A DNA stretch of 64,000 bases from an uncultured Kiritimatiellota bacterium (GCA_944391055.1 CALXSF010000006.1:62001-126000); one strand, 5' to 3'. Positions 17,586 to 27,105 are shown, numbered from the stretch's first letter. Notes: generated from the sequence alone by a model not told the origin. A program made the numbers and translations.

Positions 17586-18500
17586 TCAGGAGAGGCGCGC
17601 GTCGTCCCAGACCAAGGGCTCGCGGGGGGTGAGGCGGATGTCGAAGGTGGGGAGGATGTCGCGGAGCGCGGCGACCGTCGCGTCGGGCGCGATCCAGCGG
17701 GAGGCGCGGGCGAGGGCGGTGAGGAGGCGCCCCGGGGCGAGGCCGGCGGCGCGGTAGGCGGCGACGCGCGTGTCGCCGTGGCGCTTGGCCAGCCGGCGGC
17801 CGTCGGGCCCGACCAGGAGGGGCAGGTGCCAATGGGTGGGGCGGGGGAGGCCGAGGCGGTCGGCCAGGACGTTCTGGGCGGGGGTCACGGGCAGGATGTC
17901 GTCGCCGCGCACCACGTCGGTCACGCCGCCGTCGGCGTCGTCCACCAGCGAGGCCAGGACGTAGGCGGGCTCCTCGCCGCGGGCGATGACGAAGTCGCCG
18001 GTCAGCTGGTCGGCGGTGCGGGTCTGCTCCCCGGCGAAGGCGTCGGTGAAGCGGCCGTCGTCCCCGGGCCCCAAGGGCAGGCGCCAGGCCGGGACGCGGC
18101 CCGGCGGCGGGGGGAGGGCGGGGTCCCGGCGGCGGCAGGTGCCGGGGTAGCGGAGCACCTCGCCGGGGTGGGGGGCGGACTGCGCGCCCTGGATGTCGGC
18201 GCGGGAGCACCAGCAGGGATAGCGCGGCAGCCGCGCGAGGGCCGCGCGGTGGGCACCCAGGCGGGCGGATTGGCGGAGGGCGGGCCCGTCCCAGTCGAAG
18301 CCGAGCCAGCGCAGGTCGTCGAGGAGGGCCTCGTCGGCGCCGGGCTTGTGCTTGGGGTGGTCGAGATCCTCGATGCGCAGGAGGAGCCGCCCGCCCCGCG
18401 CCCGCGCCTGGAGCCACGCGGCCATGAAGGTGCGGACGTTGCCGAGGTGGAGCGCCCCCGTCGGCGAGGGCGCCAGCCGGCCCACGAAGCGCGCCGCCAT
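17586..18500 (-). CDS. gluQRS: Glutamyl-Q tRNA(Asp) synthetase
   Basis: 304 residues, i.e. a GluRS catalytic core without an anticodon-binding domain. The HIGH-type motif is P-S-P-T-G-A-L-H-L-G-N near residue 11, the KMSKS-type motif is R-L-A-K-R-H-G-D, and zinc ligands are C-W-C-S with Y-P-G-T-C. The enzyme attaches glutamate to queuosine in tRNA-Asp. Last gene of the proS-HU-hisS-gluQRS operon, 18 nt after hisS. Confidence 0.92.
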   Translation of the reverse strand: MAARFVGRLAPSPTGALHLGNVRTFMAAWLQARARGGRLLLRIEDLDHPKHKPGADEALLDDLRWLGFDWDGPALRQSARLGAHRAALARLPRYPCWCSRADIQGAQSAPHPGEVLRYPGTCRRRDPALPPPPGRVPAWRLPLGPGDDGRFTDAFAGEQTRTADQLTGDFVIARGEEPAYVLASLVDDADGGVTDVVRGDDILPVTPAQNVLADRLGLPRPTHWHLPLLVGPDGRRLAKRHGDTRVAAYRAAGLAPGRLLTALARASRWIAPDATVAALRDILPTFDIRLTPREPLVWDDARLS

Positions 18501-18518
18501 GGCCTTGCCCCCGCCGTC

Positions 18519-19781
18519 TCAGGCCAAGGCGAGCGGGACGGCCTCGCGGGTGTCGAGGTCCTTGGCCTGGGCGACGCCCTTGGCGATGTCGTCGGGGCCG
18601 AGGTAGACGGCGTGGCGGGCGTGGGAGGCGCCGGCCTGGGAGAAGAAGTGCTTGGGCTTCTGCGGCAGGAGGGCGAGGTCCACGGGGTGGCCTTCGGCGC
18701 GGAGGCGGGCGGCGAGGGCCACGGCGGCGTCGCGCTCGGCGGCGGTCATGTAGCCGACGGCATAGCCGCGGCGGGGGACGGGGCACGCCTCGCCGAGGGC
18801 GTCGCGGAGGATCTCGCCGATGACGACGTCGCCGAAGCCGAGGCCGACGGCGGGGGTGGGCTTGCCGCCGACGAGCGCCAGGAGGGAGTCGTAGCGCCCG
18901 CCGCCGAAGATGGCGCGGAAGCGGCGCTGGGCGTCGAAGGCCTCGAAGACGATGCCGGTGTAGTAGGAGAGGCCGCGGATGACGGCGATGTCGAACCGGA
19001 GCAGCGGCGCGTAGCCCATGCGCTCGGCGAGGGCGTGGAGGGCGCGGAGGTCGGCGATGGCGGGGGAATCCTCCCCGGCGAGCGCGGCGGCGGCCTCGAG
19101 GCTGTCCACGGCCAGCAGGCGGAAGGCGGCGTCGATGGCGTCTTGGGGGAGCCCGGCCTGCGCGAGGAGCACGGCGATCTCCTCGTCGGGGATCTTGCCG
19201 CGCTTGTCCAGCGCCATGAAGACGGGCGGGTGCTGGGCGGCGGGGATGCCCGCCTTGGCCAGGAGTTCGCCGAGGAGGGCGCGGCTGGAGACGTGGATGC
19301 GCCAGGCGTCGTCGGGGAGCCCCATGAGGCGGACGGCCTGGACGGCGGCGCCGAGGAGCTCGGCCTCGGCCAGGACGCTCTCGGTGCCGACGATGTCGAG
19401 GTTGAGCTGGTAGTGCTCGCGCTTGCGGCCGCGGGTCATGCGCTCGTAGCGGAAGCATTGGGCGATGGCGCCCCACTTGATGGGGAAGTGGAGGCGGCTC
19501 TGGCGGGCGGCCACCATCCGCGCGAGGGTGGGAGTCATCTCGGGGCGGAGGGCCAGCGCGCGCCCGGACTTGTCCTGGAAGGCGTAGATCTGCTCGGAGA
19601 CCTCCTCGCCGCTTTTGCGCTGGAGGAGGGCGAGGGATTCGACGACGCAGGCGTCGTAGGGCTGGAAGCCGAAGCGCTCGGCGGCGGCGCGCCAGGCGTC
19701 GAAGACGCGGTTGCGCCAGGCCATGTCCTCGGGGTAGAAGTCACGCATGCCGCGGGGGGCTTCGAAGGAGACGTTGCTCAT
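18519..19781 (-). CDS. hisS: Histidyl-tRNA synthetase
   Basis: 420 residues, class II aminoacyl-tRNA synthetase. It starts with A-P-R-G-M-R-D-F-Y-P, has motif 2 in F-R-Y-E-R and the histidine-specific signatures R-G-L-S-Y-Y-T-G and G-G-G-R-Y-D. Normal length for the short bacterial form. Ends 18 nt before gluQRS and follows the HU gene by 89 nt. Confidence 0.95.
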   Translation of the reverse strand: MSNVSFEAPRGMRDFYPEDMAWRNRVFDAWRAAAERFGFQPYDACVVESLALLQRKSGEEVSEQIYAFQDKSGRALALRPEMTPTLARMVAARQSRLHFPIKWGAIAQCFRYERMTRGRKREHYQLNLDIVGTESVLAEAELLGAAVQAVRLMGLPDDAWRIHVSSRALLGELLAKAGIPAAQHPPVFMALDKRGKIPDEEIAVLLAQAGLPQDAIDAAFRLLAVDSLEAAAALAGEDSPAIADLRALHALAERMGYAPLLRFDIAVIRGLSYYTGIVFEAFDAQRRFRAIFGGGRYDSLLALVGGKPTPAVGLGFGDVVIGEILRDALGEACPVPRRGYAVGYMTAAERDAAVALAARLRAEGHPVDLALLPQKPKHFFSQAGASHARHAVYLGPDDIAKGVAQAKDLDTREAVPLALA

Positions 19782-19870
19782 GGGTGCGTTCCGTTGGGGT
19801 GTCGGGGGGGAAACGAAGGCGCGGCCCCGCCCTTGCCGCGGGGGCCGCGCCGGGGCGGGGCGTCGGCGGC

Positions 19871-20224
19871 TCAGCGGCGCTGGCGCGGGGTCAGCGTGGC
19901 CTCCTCGAGGTCCTTGCGCAGCAGGCGCGAGGGCTTGAAGCGGATGGAGCGGCGCTCGGCGATCCAGACCTCCTGGTCGGGCTTCTTGGGGTTGCGGCCG
20001 CGGCGGCCCTTGCGGGAGACGACCTCGAAGACGCCGAAGCCGCGCAGCTCGACGTGGCCGTTGCGGATGAGGTTGGCCAGGAGCGCCTCGAAGGTGGTGT
20101 CGATGATCTTGTAGGCCAGGGTCTGGGGGATCTTGTGGGTGGCGGCGATGACCGTCGAGAGGTCACGGCGCGTGCTGGTGGAGGGGATCCGCTCGGTGGC
20201 TTGGGTGGGGGCGTCTTGGGTCAT
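19871..20224 (-). CDS. HU/IHF-family DNA-binding protein
   Basis: 117 residues: a 20-residue polar N-terminal extension, then the HU fold (T-L-A-Y-K-I-I-D dimer helix, H-V-E-L-R-G-F-G-V-F-E) and the DNA-embracing arm with R-N-P-K-K-P, the usual R-N-P motif whose Pro intercalates. Architectural nucleoid protein. It lies in an aminoacyl-tRNA synthetase operon, 15 nt downstream of proS. HU and IHF subunits cannot be told apart here. Confidence 0.9.
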   Translation of the reverse strand: MTQDAPTQATERIPSTSTRRDLSTVIAATHKIPQTLAYKIIDTTFEALLANLIRNGHVELRGFGVFEVVSRKGRRGRNPKKPDQEVWIAERRSIRFKPSRLLRKDLEEATLTPRQRR

Positions 20225-20239
20225 GGCGATGTCCTTGTC

Positions 20240-21949
20240 TTAGAGGGATTGTTCAAGCAGGGAGGCGATGGCCTGGGCGGCCTCGGCGGGGGGGACGACG
20301 GCGGAGTCGCGCTCGGTGCGGCGGCGGATCTCGAAGCCGCCCTTGGCCAGCCCCTTGGCGCCGGCGACGACGCGGATGGGCAGGCCGATGAGGTCGGCGT
20401 CCTTGAACTTCACGCCCGGCCGCTCGGGGCGGTCGTCCACGAAAACGTCGATGCCGCGGGCCTCGAGCGCCGCGCCCAGGGCCTCGGCCTGGGCCACGAC
20501 CTCCGGCACGTCGGGGTCGAGGATGAGCAGGGCCACCTGGCAGGGGGCCACGGCAGCGGGCCAGACGATGCCGTCCTTGTCGTTGCTCTGCTCCACGATG
20601 GCCTGGAGCGTGCGGCTGACGCCGATGCCGTAGCAGCCCATCACGATGGGCTTGGCCGCGCCCTGCTCGTCCAGGTAGGTCGCGCCCATGGCGGCGGAGT
20701 ATTTGGTGCCCAGCTTGAAGCACTGGCCCACCTCGGTGCCGCGGCGGATTTCGAGGGGCTTGCCGCACTTCGGGCAGAGGTCGCCGGCGCGGACGGTGGC
20801 CAGATCCTCGTAGGCCGTCACCCGCGCGTCGCGCGCCAGGGAGACGTGGGCGAGGTGGAAGCCCTCCGCGTTCGCGCCCACCACCACGTCCGCGGCGCCC
20901 TCGAGGGCGCGGTCGGCGTAGACGGGCAGGTCGCCGAGGCCCACGGGACCGATGGAGCCGACGGGGCCGGCCAGGCGCGCCACGGTCTCGGCGTCCGCCT
21001 CCTCCACCTTGGCCCCGCCGAAGAGGCGGCGCAGCTTCGTCTCGCTCAGCTCGCGGTCGCCGGGCACCAGGGCCATGACGGGCTTGCCGCCGACGAGGAG
21101 GACGAGGCTCTTGACGATCTGGTCGATCGGGCGGCCCAGGAAGCGCGCCACCTCCTCGCAGGTGTGCTGGCCGGGGGTGGCCACGCGCTCGGGCTCGCCG
21201 GCCTCGGCGCGGTAGGGCACCGGCGCGGGGGCGCGCTCGGCGCGCTCCTGGTTCGCCGCGTAGCCGCAGGCCGGGCAGTCCAGGATGCCGTCCTCGCCGC
21301 TGGCGGCGTAGACCATGAACTCGTGGGAGAAGTTGCCGCCGATGTCGCCGGTGTCGGCCTCGACCGGCTTGGCGGCCAGGCCCACCCGCGCGAAGATGCG
21401 TTCGTAGGCCTCGTACATCGCGCGGTAGCTGCGGTCCGCCCCCGCGTCGTCCGCGTCGAAGCTGTAGGCGTCCTTCATGATGAACTCTTTGCCGCGGATG
21501 AGGCCGAAGCGCGGGCGGATCTCGTCGCGGAACTTGTCCTGCATCTGATAGATGGTGCGCGGCAGCTGGCGGTAGGAGGCGATCTCGCTCTTGGCCAGCG
21601 CGGTGAAGGCCTCCTCGGCCGTCGGCGCCAGCACGTACCAGGCCTCCTTGCGGTCGCGCACGCGGAACATCCCCGGGCCCATCGAGTCCCAGCGGCCCGT
21701 CTGCCTCCACAGCTCCGCCGGCTGGAGGATGGGGAAGAGCGTCTCCTGCGCCCCGGCGCGCTCCATCTCCTCGCGGACGATGGCCTCGATCTTGCGAAGG
21801 GCGCGCATCCCCAGGGGCAGGTAGGTGTAGAGGCCGCCGCCCAGCTTGCGCATCATGCCCGCGCGGATCAGCAGTTTGTGGCTGACGATCTCGGCGTCCT
21901 GCGGCGCCTCGCGCAGGGTGTTCAGCAGGGTCTGGCTCCACCTTATCAT
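20240..21949 (-). CDS. proS: Prolyl-tRNA synthetase, bacterial type
   Basis: 569 residues from the ATG at 21949, which has AAAGGA 8 nt upstream; the frame's earlier in-frame codons are not conserved. Class II core with R-F-G-L-I-R-G-K-E-F-I-M-K-D and G-C-Y-G-I-G-V-S-R, plus the ~180-residue INS editing insertion between motifs 2 and 3 that hydrolyses Ala-tRNA-Pro. Two C-x2-C pairs (C-P-A-C, C-P-K-C) lie around the insertion; these are an extra, possibly zinc-binding. First gene of the operon; extended -10 at 22001-22009. Confidence 0.93.
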   Translation of the reverse strand: MIRWSQTLLNTLREAPQDAEIVSHKLLIRAGMMRKLGGGLYTYLPLGMRALRKIEAIVREEMERAGAQETLFPILQPAELWRQTGRWDSMGPGMFRVRDRKEAWYVLAPTAEEAFTALAKSEIASYRQLPRTIYQMQDKFRDEIRPRFGLIRGKEFIMKDAYSFDADDAGADRSYRAMYEAYERIFARVGLAAKPVEADTGDIGGNFSHEFMVYAASGEDGILDCPACGYAANQERAERAPAPVPYRAEAGEPERVATPGQHTCEEVARFLGRPIDQIVKSLVLLVGGKPVMALVPGDRELSETKLRRLFGGAKVEEADAETVARLAGPVGSIGPVGLGDLPVYADRALEGAADVVVGANAEGFHLAHVSLARDARVTAYEDLATVRAGDLCPKCGKPLEIRRGTEVGQCFKLGTKYSAAMGATYLDEQGAAKPIVMGCYGIGVSRTLQAIVEQSNDKDGIVWPAAVAPCQVALLILDPDVPEVVAQAEALGAALEARGIDVFVDDRPERPGVKFKDADLIGLPIRVVAGAKGLAKGGFEIRRRTERDSAVVPPAEAAQAIASLLEQSL

Positions 21950-22000
21950 TTTGGGCAATCCTTTGTCGCGGTTCCTCTGCGTTGCTCGCAAATGCGCATA

Positions 22001-22030
22001 AGTATCTCAAATCCTCGGGAAAACGCAAGC
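22001..22030 (-). promoter_or_regulatory. Promoter of proS operon
   Basis: Minus strand: TTGCGT, 16 nt, GATACT (22001-22006) preceded by TGA. The leader to the ATG is about 45 nt. Confidence 0.5.
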
Positions 22031-22033
22031 GAA

Positions 22034-22079
22034 AAATTGCGCCGCCGCCCGTTCCCCTTGCGTTTGGGCGGGCGGCGGC
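22034..22079 (-). terminator. Terminator of the carbohydrate operon, or proS-side hairpin
   Basis: Stem gccgccgccc (22041-22050) / gggcggcggc (22070-22079), followed on the minus strand by GCAATTTTTC. It lies 56 nt beyond the GH3 stop at 22136. Confidence 0.65.
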
Positions 22080-22135
22080 GGCTTCGCGCTCGGCGCGGTC
22101 ACGGGCGTTTGGGCGTGGGGCGGGGCGGGCGCCGG

Positions 22136-24751
22136 TCAGGGGGCGGGCCGGCCCCAGCAGGCCTTGGGGGCGTCCGGGACGGGGACGGGCGCGACGCGCG
22201 CCTCCCATTCGCCGAGGGCGACGGGCACGCGGGCGAAGAAGTCGCGCGAGGAGGTCCCCAGCGCCAACGTGAAGTCGCCCGCCTCGTGGCGCCAGCCGGG
22301 GAGGGATTCGTCCCACCACGCGAAGGCGCGCGGCCCGAGCGTCAGCTCCGCCGTGGTTTCCTCCCCGGGCCCCAGGCGCACCTTGGCGAAGGCGGCGAGC
22401 TGGCGCGGCGCACGGGGGATGGCGCTCCCCGCGGGCGGCTCGACGTAGAGCTGGACGACGGCGGCGCCGGCGCGGCGGCCGGTGTTGGCGACGGGCACGC
22501 GCACGGCGATCGTCTCGCCGCGCGCCCGCACCTCCGGCTCGCCGAAGGCGAAGTCGGCGTAGCTGAGCCCGAAGCCGAAGGGGAAGGCGGGGGCGATCCC
22601 CTTGGCGTCGAACCAGCGGTAGCCCACGAGCAGGCCCTCCTTGTGCTCCGCCGCGCCGTCTTGGTAATCGCCCAGCGCGTGGGCGGGGGAGTCGTCCAGT
22701 TTCTTTGGCCAGGTTTGGCAGAGGCGCCCGGCGGGGTCGCGTTTGCCGAGGAGGACGTCCGTCACGGCGCGGCCGGTCTCCTGCCCGAGGAAGGAGAAGA
22801 GCAGGAGGGTCTTGGCGCGGCCGAGCCACGGCATCTCCACGGGCGAGCCGGCCTGGACGAGGATGGCCGTGCGCGGGTTGGCGCCCAGCAGCGCGGCGAT
22901 GCCGGCGTCGTCGCGCGGGAGCAGGCGCATGTCGGGGCGGTCGCCGGATTCGCATTCGCGCGCGGGGCCCCAGCCCTTGCGGTTGCCGGTGACCAGGAGC
23001 ACGGCATCCGCGCGCTTGGCCTCCGCCGTCAGCGCCGCGTAGTCCGCGCCGGTCTCGGAGGGACGGCGCCAGCCGAAGCCGAGCACGGCCTCCCCGCCGG
23101 CCTGGCGGTAGTCCACGGTCAGCGCATACTCGCGCCCGGCCTCCAGGCGCACGGCGGCGGAGAGGCGGCGCGCCTCGCCGTCCGCCCAGGCGTCGATGAG
23201 GGGGACGCCGTCGAGGAGGACGCGCACGCCGTCGTCGCACAGCGCGCCGAAGCGGTAGAGGCCGCTTTCCGGCGCGCGCAGGCGCGTGCGCCAGCGCATG
23301 GAGAAGTTCGCGGCGCGCTCGCCTTCCGGGAGGGCGGGTGCGCGGGCGAAGCCCGTGGCGGCGGGGGCGCCTTCCAGGCGGTCGTTGGGGAAGCGCTCCC
23401 AGAGCCAGCCGCGCTCCAGGATGCCGCGGTCGGCGTCCGCGGCGGGGTTTTCGGTGAGCAGGCAGGAATCGGGCAGGGGGGCGAAGGCGTTGGGCAGGGC
23501 GGGGAAGGGGCGCCAGAGGATGTCGGCGCCGGGGAGGGCCTCGCGCAGGCCGGCGAGGAGGGGGATCTCGTAGGGGGCCTTGCCCATCGCGCTGGAGCCT
23601 TCCCAGCAGTCGGTGACGGTGGCGATCTCGCCCACCACGAGGACGCGGCGGAGGGCCTTGGGGTCGAGCGGCAGGAGGGCGTCGTCGTTTTTCAGCAGCA
23701 CGACGCTGTCGGCGCCGATCTCGCGGGCCAGCGCCTGGTGTTCGGGGGTGTTGACGGAGCCGGGGTGGCGCGGGCGGCCATCCAGCAGGCCCAGCGCCGC
23801 CTGGACGCGGAGGACGCGCCGGGCCATGTCGTCGACCCGCGCCTCGGGCACCTCGCCCGCGCGCACGGCCTGGGCCAGGCGGGGGTAGTGGCGGATGGAC
23901 TTGCCCATGTTCATCTCGACGTCCGTGCCGCCGAGCGCGCCGGCGACGGCGTCGTGGAGGCTGCCCCAGTCGGTCACGACGAAGCCGGGGAAGCCCCATT
24001 CGCCTTTGAGGACGGAGCGGTTCAGCCAGGCGTTGTGGCTGGCGTGGACGCCCCAGGTCTTGTTGTAGGCGCCCATGACGGCGAGGAGGCCGCCCTCGCG
24101 CACGGCCATCTCGAAGGCCGGCAGGTAGAGCTCGCGCGTCGTCCGGGCGTCGGGGCGGGCGTCCACGCCGTGGCGGTTGCGCTCCTGGTTGTTGAGCGCG
24201 AAGTGCTTGGCGCAGGCCGCCACGTCGCGCGACTGGATGCCGCGGATCTCGGCGGCCGCCAGGCGCCCCGCCAGGAGGGGATCCTCGCCGAGGTATTCGT
24301 AGTTGCGGCCGCACAGCGGCGTGCGCACGAGGTTGAGGCCCGGGCCGAGGAGGACGTCCTTCCCGCGCGCCCGCGCCTCCTCGCCGAGGGCCTCGCCGAA
24401 GCGCCGCGCCAGCGTCACGTCCCAGGTCGAGGCCAAGGCCGAGAGGGCGGGGAAGACCGTCGCCGAATCCGTCATGTCCTTGGGGTCGCGCAGCCAGCCG
24501 AAGGTCTGCCGGGGCACCTCCGGGCGCACGGTGTGGGTGCCGTCGGAGAAGGCCAGCTCCGCGGGGATGCCTTTGGCGGGGTTGGCCGCCAGATACATCG
24601 TGGAATTGCCGTGGGTCAGCGCCACCTTCTCCTCCAAGGTCAGCGTTTGCAGGATGGCGTCCGCCTGGGCCTGCGCGTCCGGTCGGCGGTTGGCGCAGGC
24701 GGCGAGGGCGGCGCAGGCGGCCAAGGCCAGCGGGGTCAGGGGTTTTCGCAT
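22136..24751 (-). CDS. GH3 beta-glycosidase lipoprotein with PA14 domain
   Basis: 871 residues. The signal peptide ends in a lipobox (L-A-A-C, Cys19), so the enzyme is membrane-anchored. The N-terminal TIM-barrel has K-H-F-A-L-N-N-Q-E and the nucleophile in F-V-V-T-D-W-G-S (Asp261); a PA14 domain (about residues 475-570) is inserted in the second, alpha/beta sandwich domain, as in many GH3 glucosidases; a fibronectin-like C-terminal domain follows. It removes single sugars, most often glucose or xylose, from the non-reducing end of oligosaccharides. Last gene of the operon at 22136-30903 and the hydrolytic end of that pathway. Confidence 0.92.
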   Translation of the reverse strand: MRKPLTPLALAACAALAACANRRPDAQAQADAILQTLTLEEKVALTHGNSTMYLAANPAKGIPAELAFSDGTHTVRPEVPRQTFGWLRDPKDMTDSATVFPALSALASTWDVTLARRFGEALGEEARARGKDVLLGPGLNLVRTPLCGRNYEYLGEDPLLAGRLAAAEIRGIQSRDVAACAKHFALNNQERNRHGVDARPDARTTRELYLPAFEMAVREGGLLAVMGAYNKTWGVHASHNAWLNRSVLKGEWGFPGFVVTDWGSLHDAVAGALGGTDVEMNMGKSIRHYPRLAQAVRAGEVPEARVDDMARRVLRVQAALGLLDGRPRHPGSVNTPEHQALAREIGADSVVLLKNDDALLPLDPKALRRVLVVGEIATVTDCWEGSSAMGKAPYEIPLLAGLREALPGADILWRPFPALPNAFAPLPDSCLLTENPAADADRGILERGWLWERFPNDRLEGAPAATGFARAPALPEGERAANFSMRWRTRLRAPESGLYRFGALCDDGVRVLLDGVPLIDAWADGEARRLSAAVRLEAGREYALTVDYRQAGGEAVLGFGWRRPSETGADYAALTAEAKRADAVLLVTGNRKGWGPARECESGDRPDMRLLPRDDAGIAALLGANPRTAILVQAGSPVEMPWLGRAKTLLLFSFLGQETGRAVTDVLLGKRDPAGRLCQTWPKKLDDSPAHALGDYQDGAAEHKEGLLVGYRWFDAKGIAPAFPFGFGLSYADFAFGEPEVRARGETIAVRVPVANTGRRAGAAVVQLYVEPPAGSAIPRAPRQLAAFAKVRLGPGEETTAELTLGPRAFAWWDESLPGWRHEAGDFTLALGTSSRDFFARVPVALGEWEARVAPVPVPDAPKACWGRPAP

Positions 24752-24775
24752 GGGGCTTCCTTTGGGGTTTGGGGC

Positions 24776-25354
24776 TCAGCCGGAGCCGAGGTTGTAGTTT
24801 TGCGGGGGGTGGGCGGCGCCGTCGCCGAAGCCTTGGGCCATGAGGGCCTTGAGGTCGCCGAGGCGGCGCTCGTAGACGCCGCGCGGGTCGAGGCCGTGGC
24901 GGTGGCAGAGGGCGGCGGCCATGCCGACGACCTCGCCCATCATGCCGCCGGTGCGCATGACGCGCACGGTGCCGAGGGCCACGTGGGTGACGCTGACGCA
25001 GCGCCCGGCCATGAAGAGGTTGGGGACGTTGCGGGAATAAAGGCAGCGGTAGGGGATGGGCCAGGGGCCGCCGAAGCGGGAGTGGTGGGCCACGGACTTG
25101 AAGGGCATCGGGAAGCGCTTGGCGTTCTCGGGGTCGGGCTCGACGTGGCGGAGGGTCACGGCGCGGATGCGCCCCCCGGCGCACGCCGCCCGTTGGAGGC
25201 GGTAGGGGGCGAGGAGGGTGATGTTGGGCTCGGCGGCGACGGCGGCGGCCTTGCGGGCGTCCTCGTAGCGTTCGGCGGGGGCGGCGAGGGCGGGGCCGGG
25301 TGCCGCGGCGGCGAGGGCGCTGAGGCGGAGGAAGTCGCGGCGGCGCAGGGGCAT
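24776..25354 (-). pseudogene. Internally deleted FAD-dependent oxidoreductase
   Basis: 192 residues only. It begins with a Tat signal (R-R-R-D-F-L-R-L-S) and ends with the C-terminal part of FAD-oxidoreductases of the PF12831 type (N-V-P-N-L-F-M-A-G-R-C-V-S-V-T-H, then R-V-M-R-T-G-G-M-M-G). The Rossmann G-x-G-x-x-G that should follow the signal is missing, and the middle is a short run resembling the family's E-G-G-R-I-R-A-V strand. Full-length relatives have about 450-600 residues. The frame is intact throughout, so the losses were in-frame, or the assembly collapsed. FAD binding is not possible as it stands. Confidence 0.7.
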
Positions 25355-25364
25355 GGGCGGCCTC

Positions 25365-26573
25365 TCAGAGCGTGACGGGGGCGCCGTTGGCGCGGCGGGA
25401 GCGCTCGGCGGCGAAGCAGATGAGGTGGCTTTGGAGGGCCTGGTCGGTGACGGCGCGGATCTCGGCGGGGGCGCCTTCGCGGATGAGGCGGAGGGTCTCG
25501 GCCACGAGGTTGAAGTCGCCGCCGTCGTGGCGGGAGGGGTTGTCGTGGCGGTAGAGGGGCGGGGGCTGGGCGCAGACGGGGTGGCCGTCGAAGCGCGTCA
25601 TGGCGAGGGTGCGGCCGTCGTAGCGGATTTCGCCGCGGGTGCAGGAGATGAGGGTGGTGCGGGCGTTGCGGGCGGTGAAGCCGGTCATCATGTGGGTGGC
25701 GACGGCGCCGCCCTCGAAGGTCATCAGGACGGCCTGGTGGTCGGGGACGTCGTTGTCGCAGGCGTAGACGCAGCGGCCGTAGTCGGTGTCGCGGATGAGG
25801 GCCATCATGGCCTCGCGGGAGGGGTCGGCGAAGAGGTAGCGGAGGTCGTTTTGCTCGACGTAGAGCTTGCGGGCGTTCCAGACGCAGCGGTCGGCGATGC
25901 GGGCGGGGCAGTCGAGGCAGCGTTCGGCGGCGCCGGGGGGCATCCGCTCGCGGCGGAACTCGAGGATGGAGCCGACGCTGGTGACGGTCCGGACGGGTTT
26001 GTCGATCCACCAGGCGAAGAGGTCGAAGTCGTGCGAGCACTTGGCCAGGATGATGGGCGAGGAGTCCTCGGCGCGGGCCCAGCTGCCGCGGCAGTAGGAG
26101 TGGGCGGCCTTCCAGTAGCCCATCGATTCCTGGTGGGCGACGGAGACGACGTCGCCGAACTCGCCGGAGGCCAGCGCGGCCTTGATGGTGGCGTAGACGC
26201 GGGTGTGGCGGAGGATGTGGCCGACCATGACGAGGCGGCCGCGGGCGTGGGCCTCGGCGATGACCTCGCGGCATTCGGCCTCGGTGGGGGAGATGGGCTT
26301 TTCGAGGATGAGGTGGTAGCCGGCGCGGAGGGCGGCGAGGGCGGGGGCGTGGTGGAGGGCGTCGGGCGTGCAGATGATGGCGAGCGCGGCCTCGGGGCGT
26401 TCGTCGAGGCAGGCGCGCCAATCCTCCCAGTAGCGCGGGGCGTGGATGATGTGGGCCTGGACGGGGTCGGCCACCCCGACGATCTCAAGTTCGTCGGGGT
26501 GGGCCTTGGCGTAGGCGGCGTAGGCGCGCCCGCGGTAGCCCGCGCCGAGGACGATGGCCTTGATGGGGGGCAT
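25365..26573 (-). CDS. Gfo/Idh/MocA family oxidoreductase, cytoplasmic
   Basis: 402 residues, no signal peptide. N-terminal NAD(P)-binding fold with V-L-G-A-G-Y-R-G-R and E-K-P-I-S (the conserved E-K-P motif), then an alpha/beta domain with H-D-F-D-L-F. A central C-x2-C-x6-C cluster (C-L-D-C-P-A-R-I-A-D-R-C) is found in the subgroup annotated as predicted dehydrogenases and may bind a metal. Sugar substrate unknown. It starts 4 nt after the next gene's stop and is within the same operon as DUF1080 and a second Gfo/Idh protein. Confidence 0.9.
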   Translation of the reverse strand: MPPIKAIVLGAGYRGRAYAAYAKAHPDELEIVGVADPVQAHIIHAPRYWEDWRACLDERPEAALAIICTPDALHHAPALAALRAGYHLILEKPISPTEAECREVIAEAHARGRLVMVGHILRHTRVYATIKAALASGEFGDVVSVAHQESMGYWKAAHSYCRGSWARAEDSSPIILAKCSHDFDLFAWWIDKPVRTVTSVGSILEFRRERMPPGAAERCLDCPARIADRCVWNARKLYVEQNDLRYLFADPSREAMMALIRDTDYGRCVYACDNDVPDHQAVLMTFEGGAVATHMMTGFTARNARTTLISCTRGEIRYDGRTLAMTRFDGHPVCAQPPPLYRHDNPSRHDGGDFNLVAETLRLIREGAPAEIRAVTDQALQSHLICFAAERSRRANGAPVTL

Positions 26574-26577
26574 CGCG

Positions 26578-27105
26578 TCAGCGTTCGGCGGTGGCGAGCT
26601 CGCGCGCGACGAGCGCGGCGAAGGCCTTGACGGCGCCGTCCTTGGAGGCGTCGGCGAGGCGGCGGACGGCGGCGGCCTGGTCGGGCTTGCCGCACCAGCG
26701 GAGCTGGTCGAGGAGGAAGAGCGTGCGGTAGGTCTCCTGCGAGGCCTGCGCGGCGCGGAGGAGCGCGCCGGTCCAGAGCTCGCGCTCGGCGGGGGCGGTG
26801 ACGCGCCCGGGGAGCATGACGAGCTGGGAGGCGGCGGCGATCTGCGCGGCGGCCAGGGGGTCGGTCTGGTAGGCGGGCTTGACGCGCGCCAGGAGGGCGT
26901 CGGCGGCCTTGGGGTGGGCGAGGATGGGGGCGAGGCCCTCGGGGGAGGTGGCGGAGGCGAGGGCGTCGTCGTTGGCGTTCTGCCAATTGACGGCGGTGGG
27001 CGCGGCGCCTGCGGTGGCGGCGGGGCGGATGTCGTATTCTTTGCCGAGCTCCGCGCGCGCGGTGAGGGCGGCGGCTGCGGCGAGGGCGAGGAGGAGGTGT
27101 CTCAT
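26578..27105 (-). CDS. Exported helical protein of unknown function
   Basis: 175 residues. Signal peptide M-R-H-L-L-L-A-L-A-A-A-A-A-L then cleavage near A-R-A. The mature part is alpha-helical, Ala-rich, with repeats of the kind seen in HEAT-like proteins; no domain is recognised. AAAGGA precedes the ATG by 9 nt. It sits between two Gfo/Idh dehydrogenases, so a helper role in sugar oxidation is possible, but nothing shows it. Confidence 0.7.
   Translation of the reverse strand: MRHLLLALAAAAALTARAELGKEYDIRPAATAGAAPTAVNWQNANDDALASATSPEGLAPILAHPKAADALLARVKPAYQTDPLAAAQIAAASQLVMLPGRVTAPAERELWTGALLRAAQASQETYRTLFLLDQLRWCGKPDQAAAVRRLADASKDGAVKAFAALVARELATAER

Noticed and set aside
19784-25375. A plus-strand open frame of ~1860 codons across five leftward genes
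   Set aside because: It runs through proS, HU and GH3 in antisense; those have conserved motifs, this has none.
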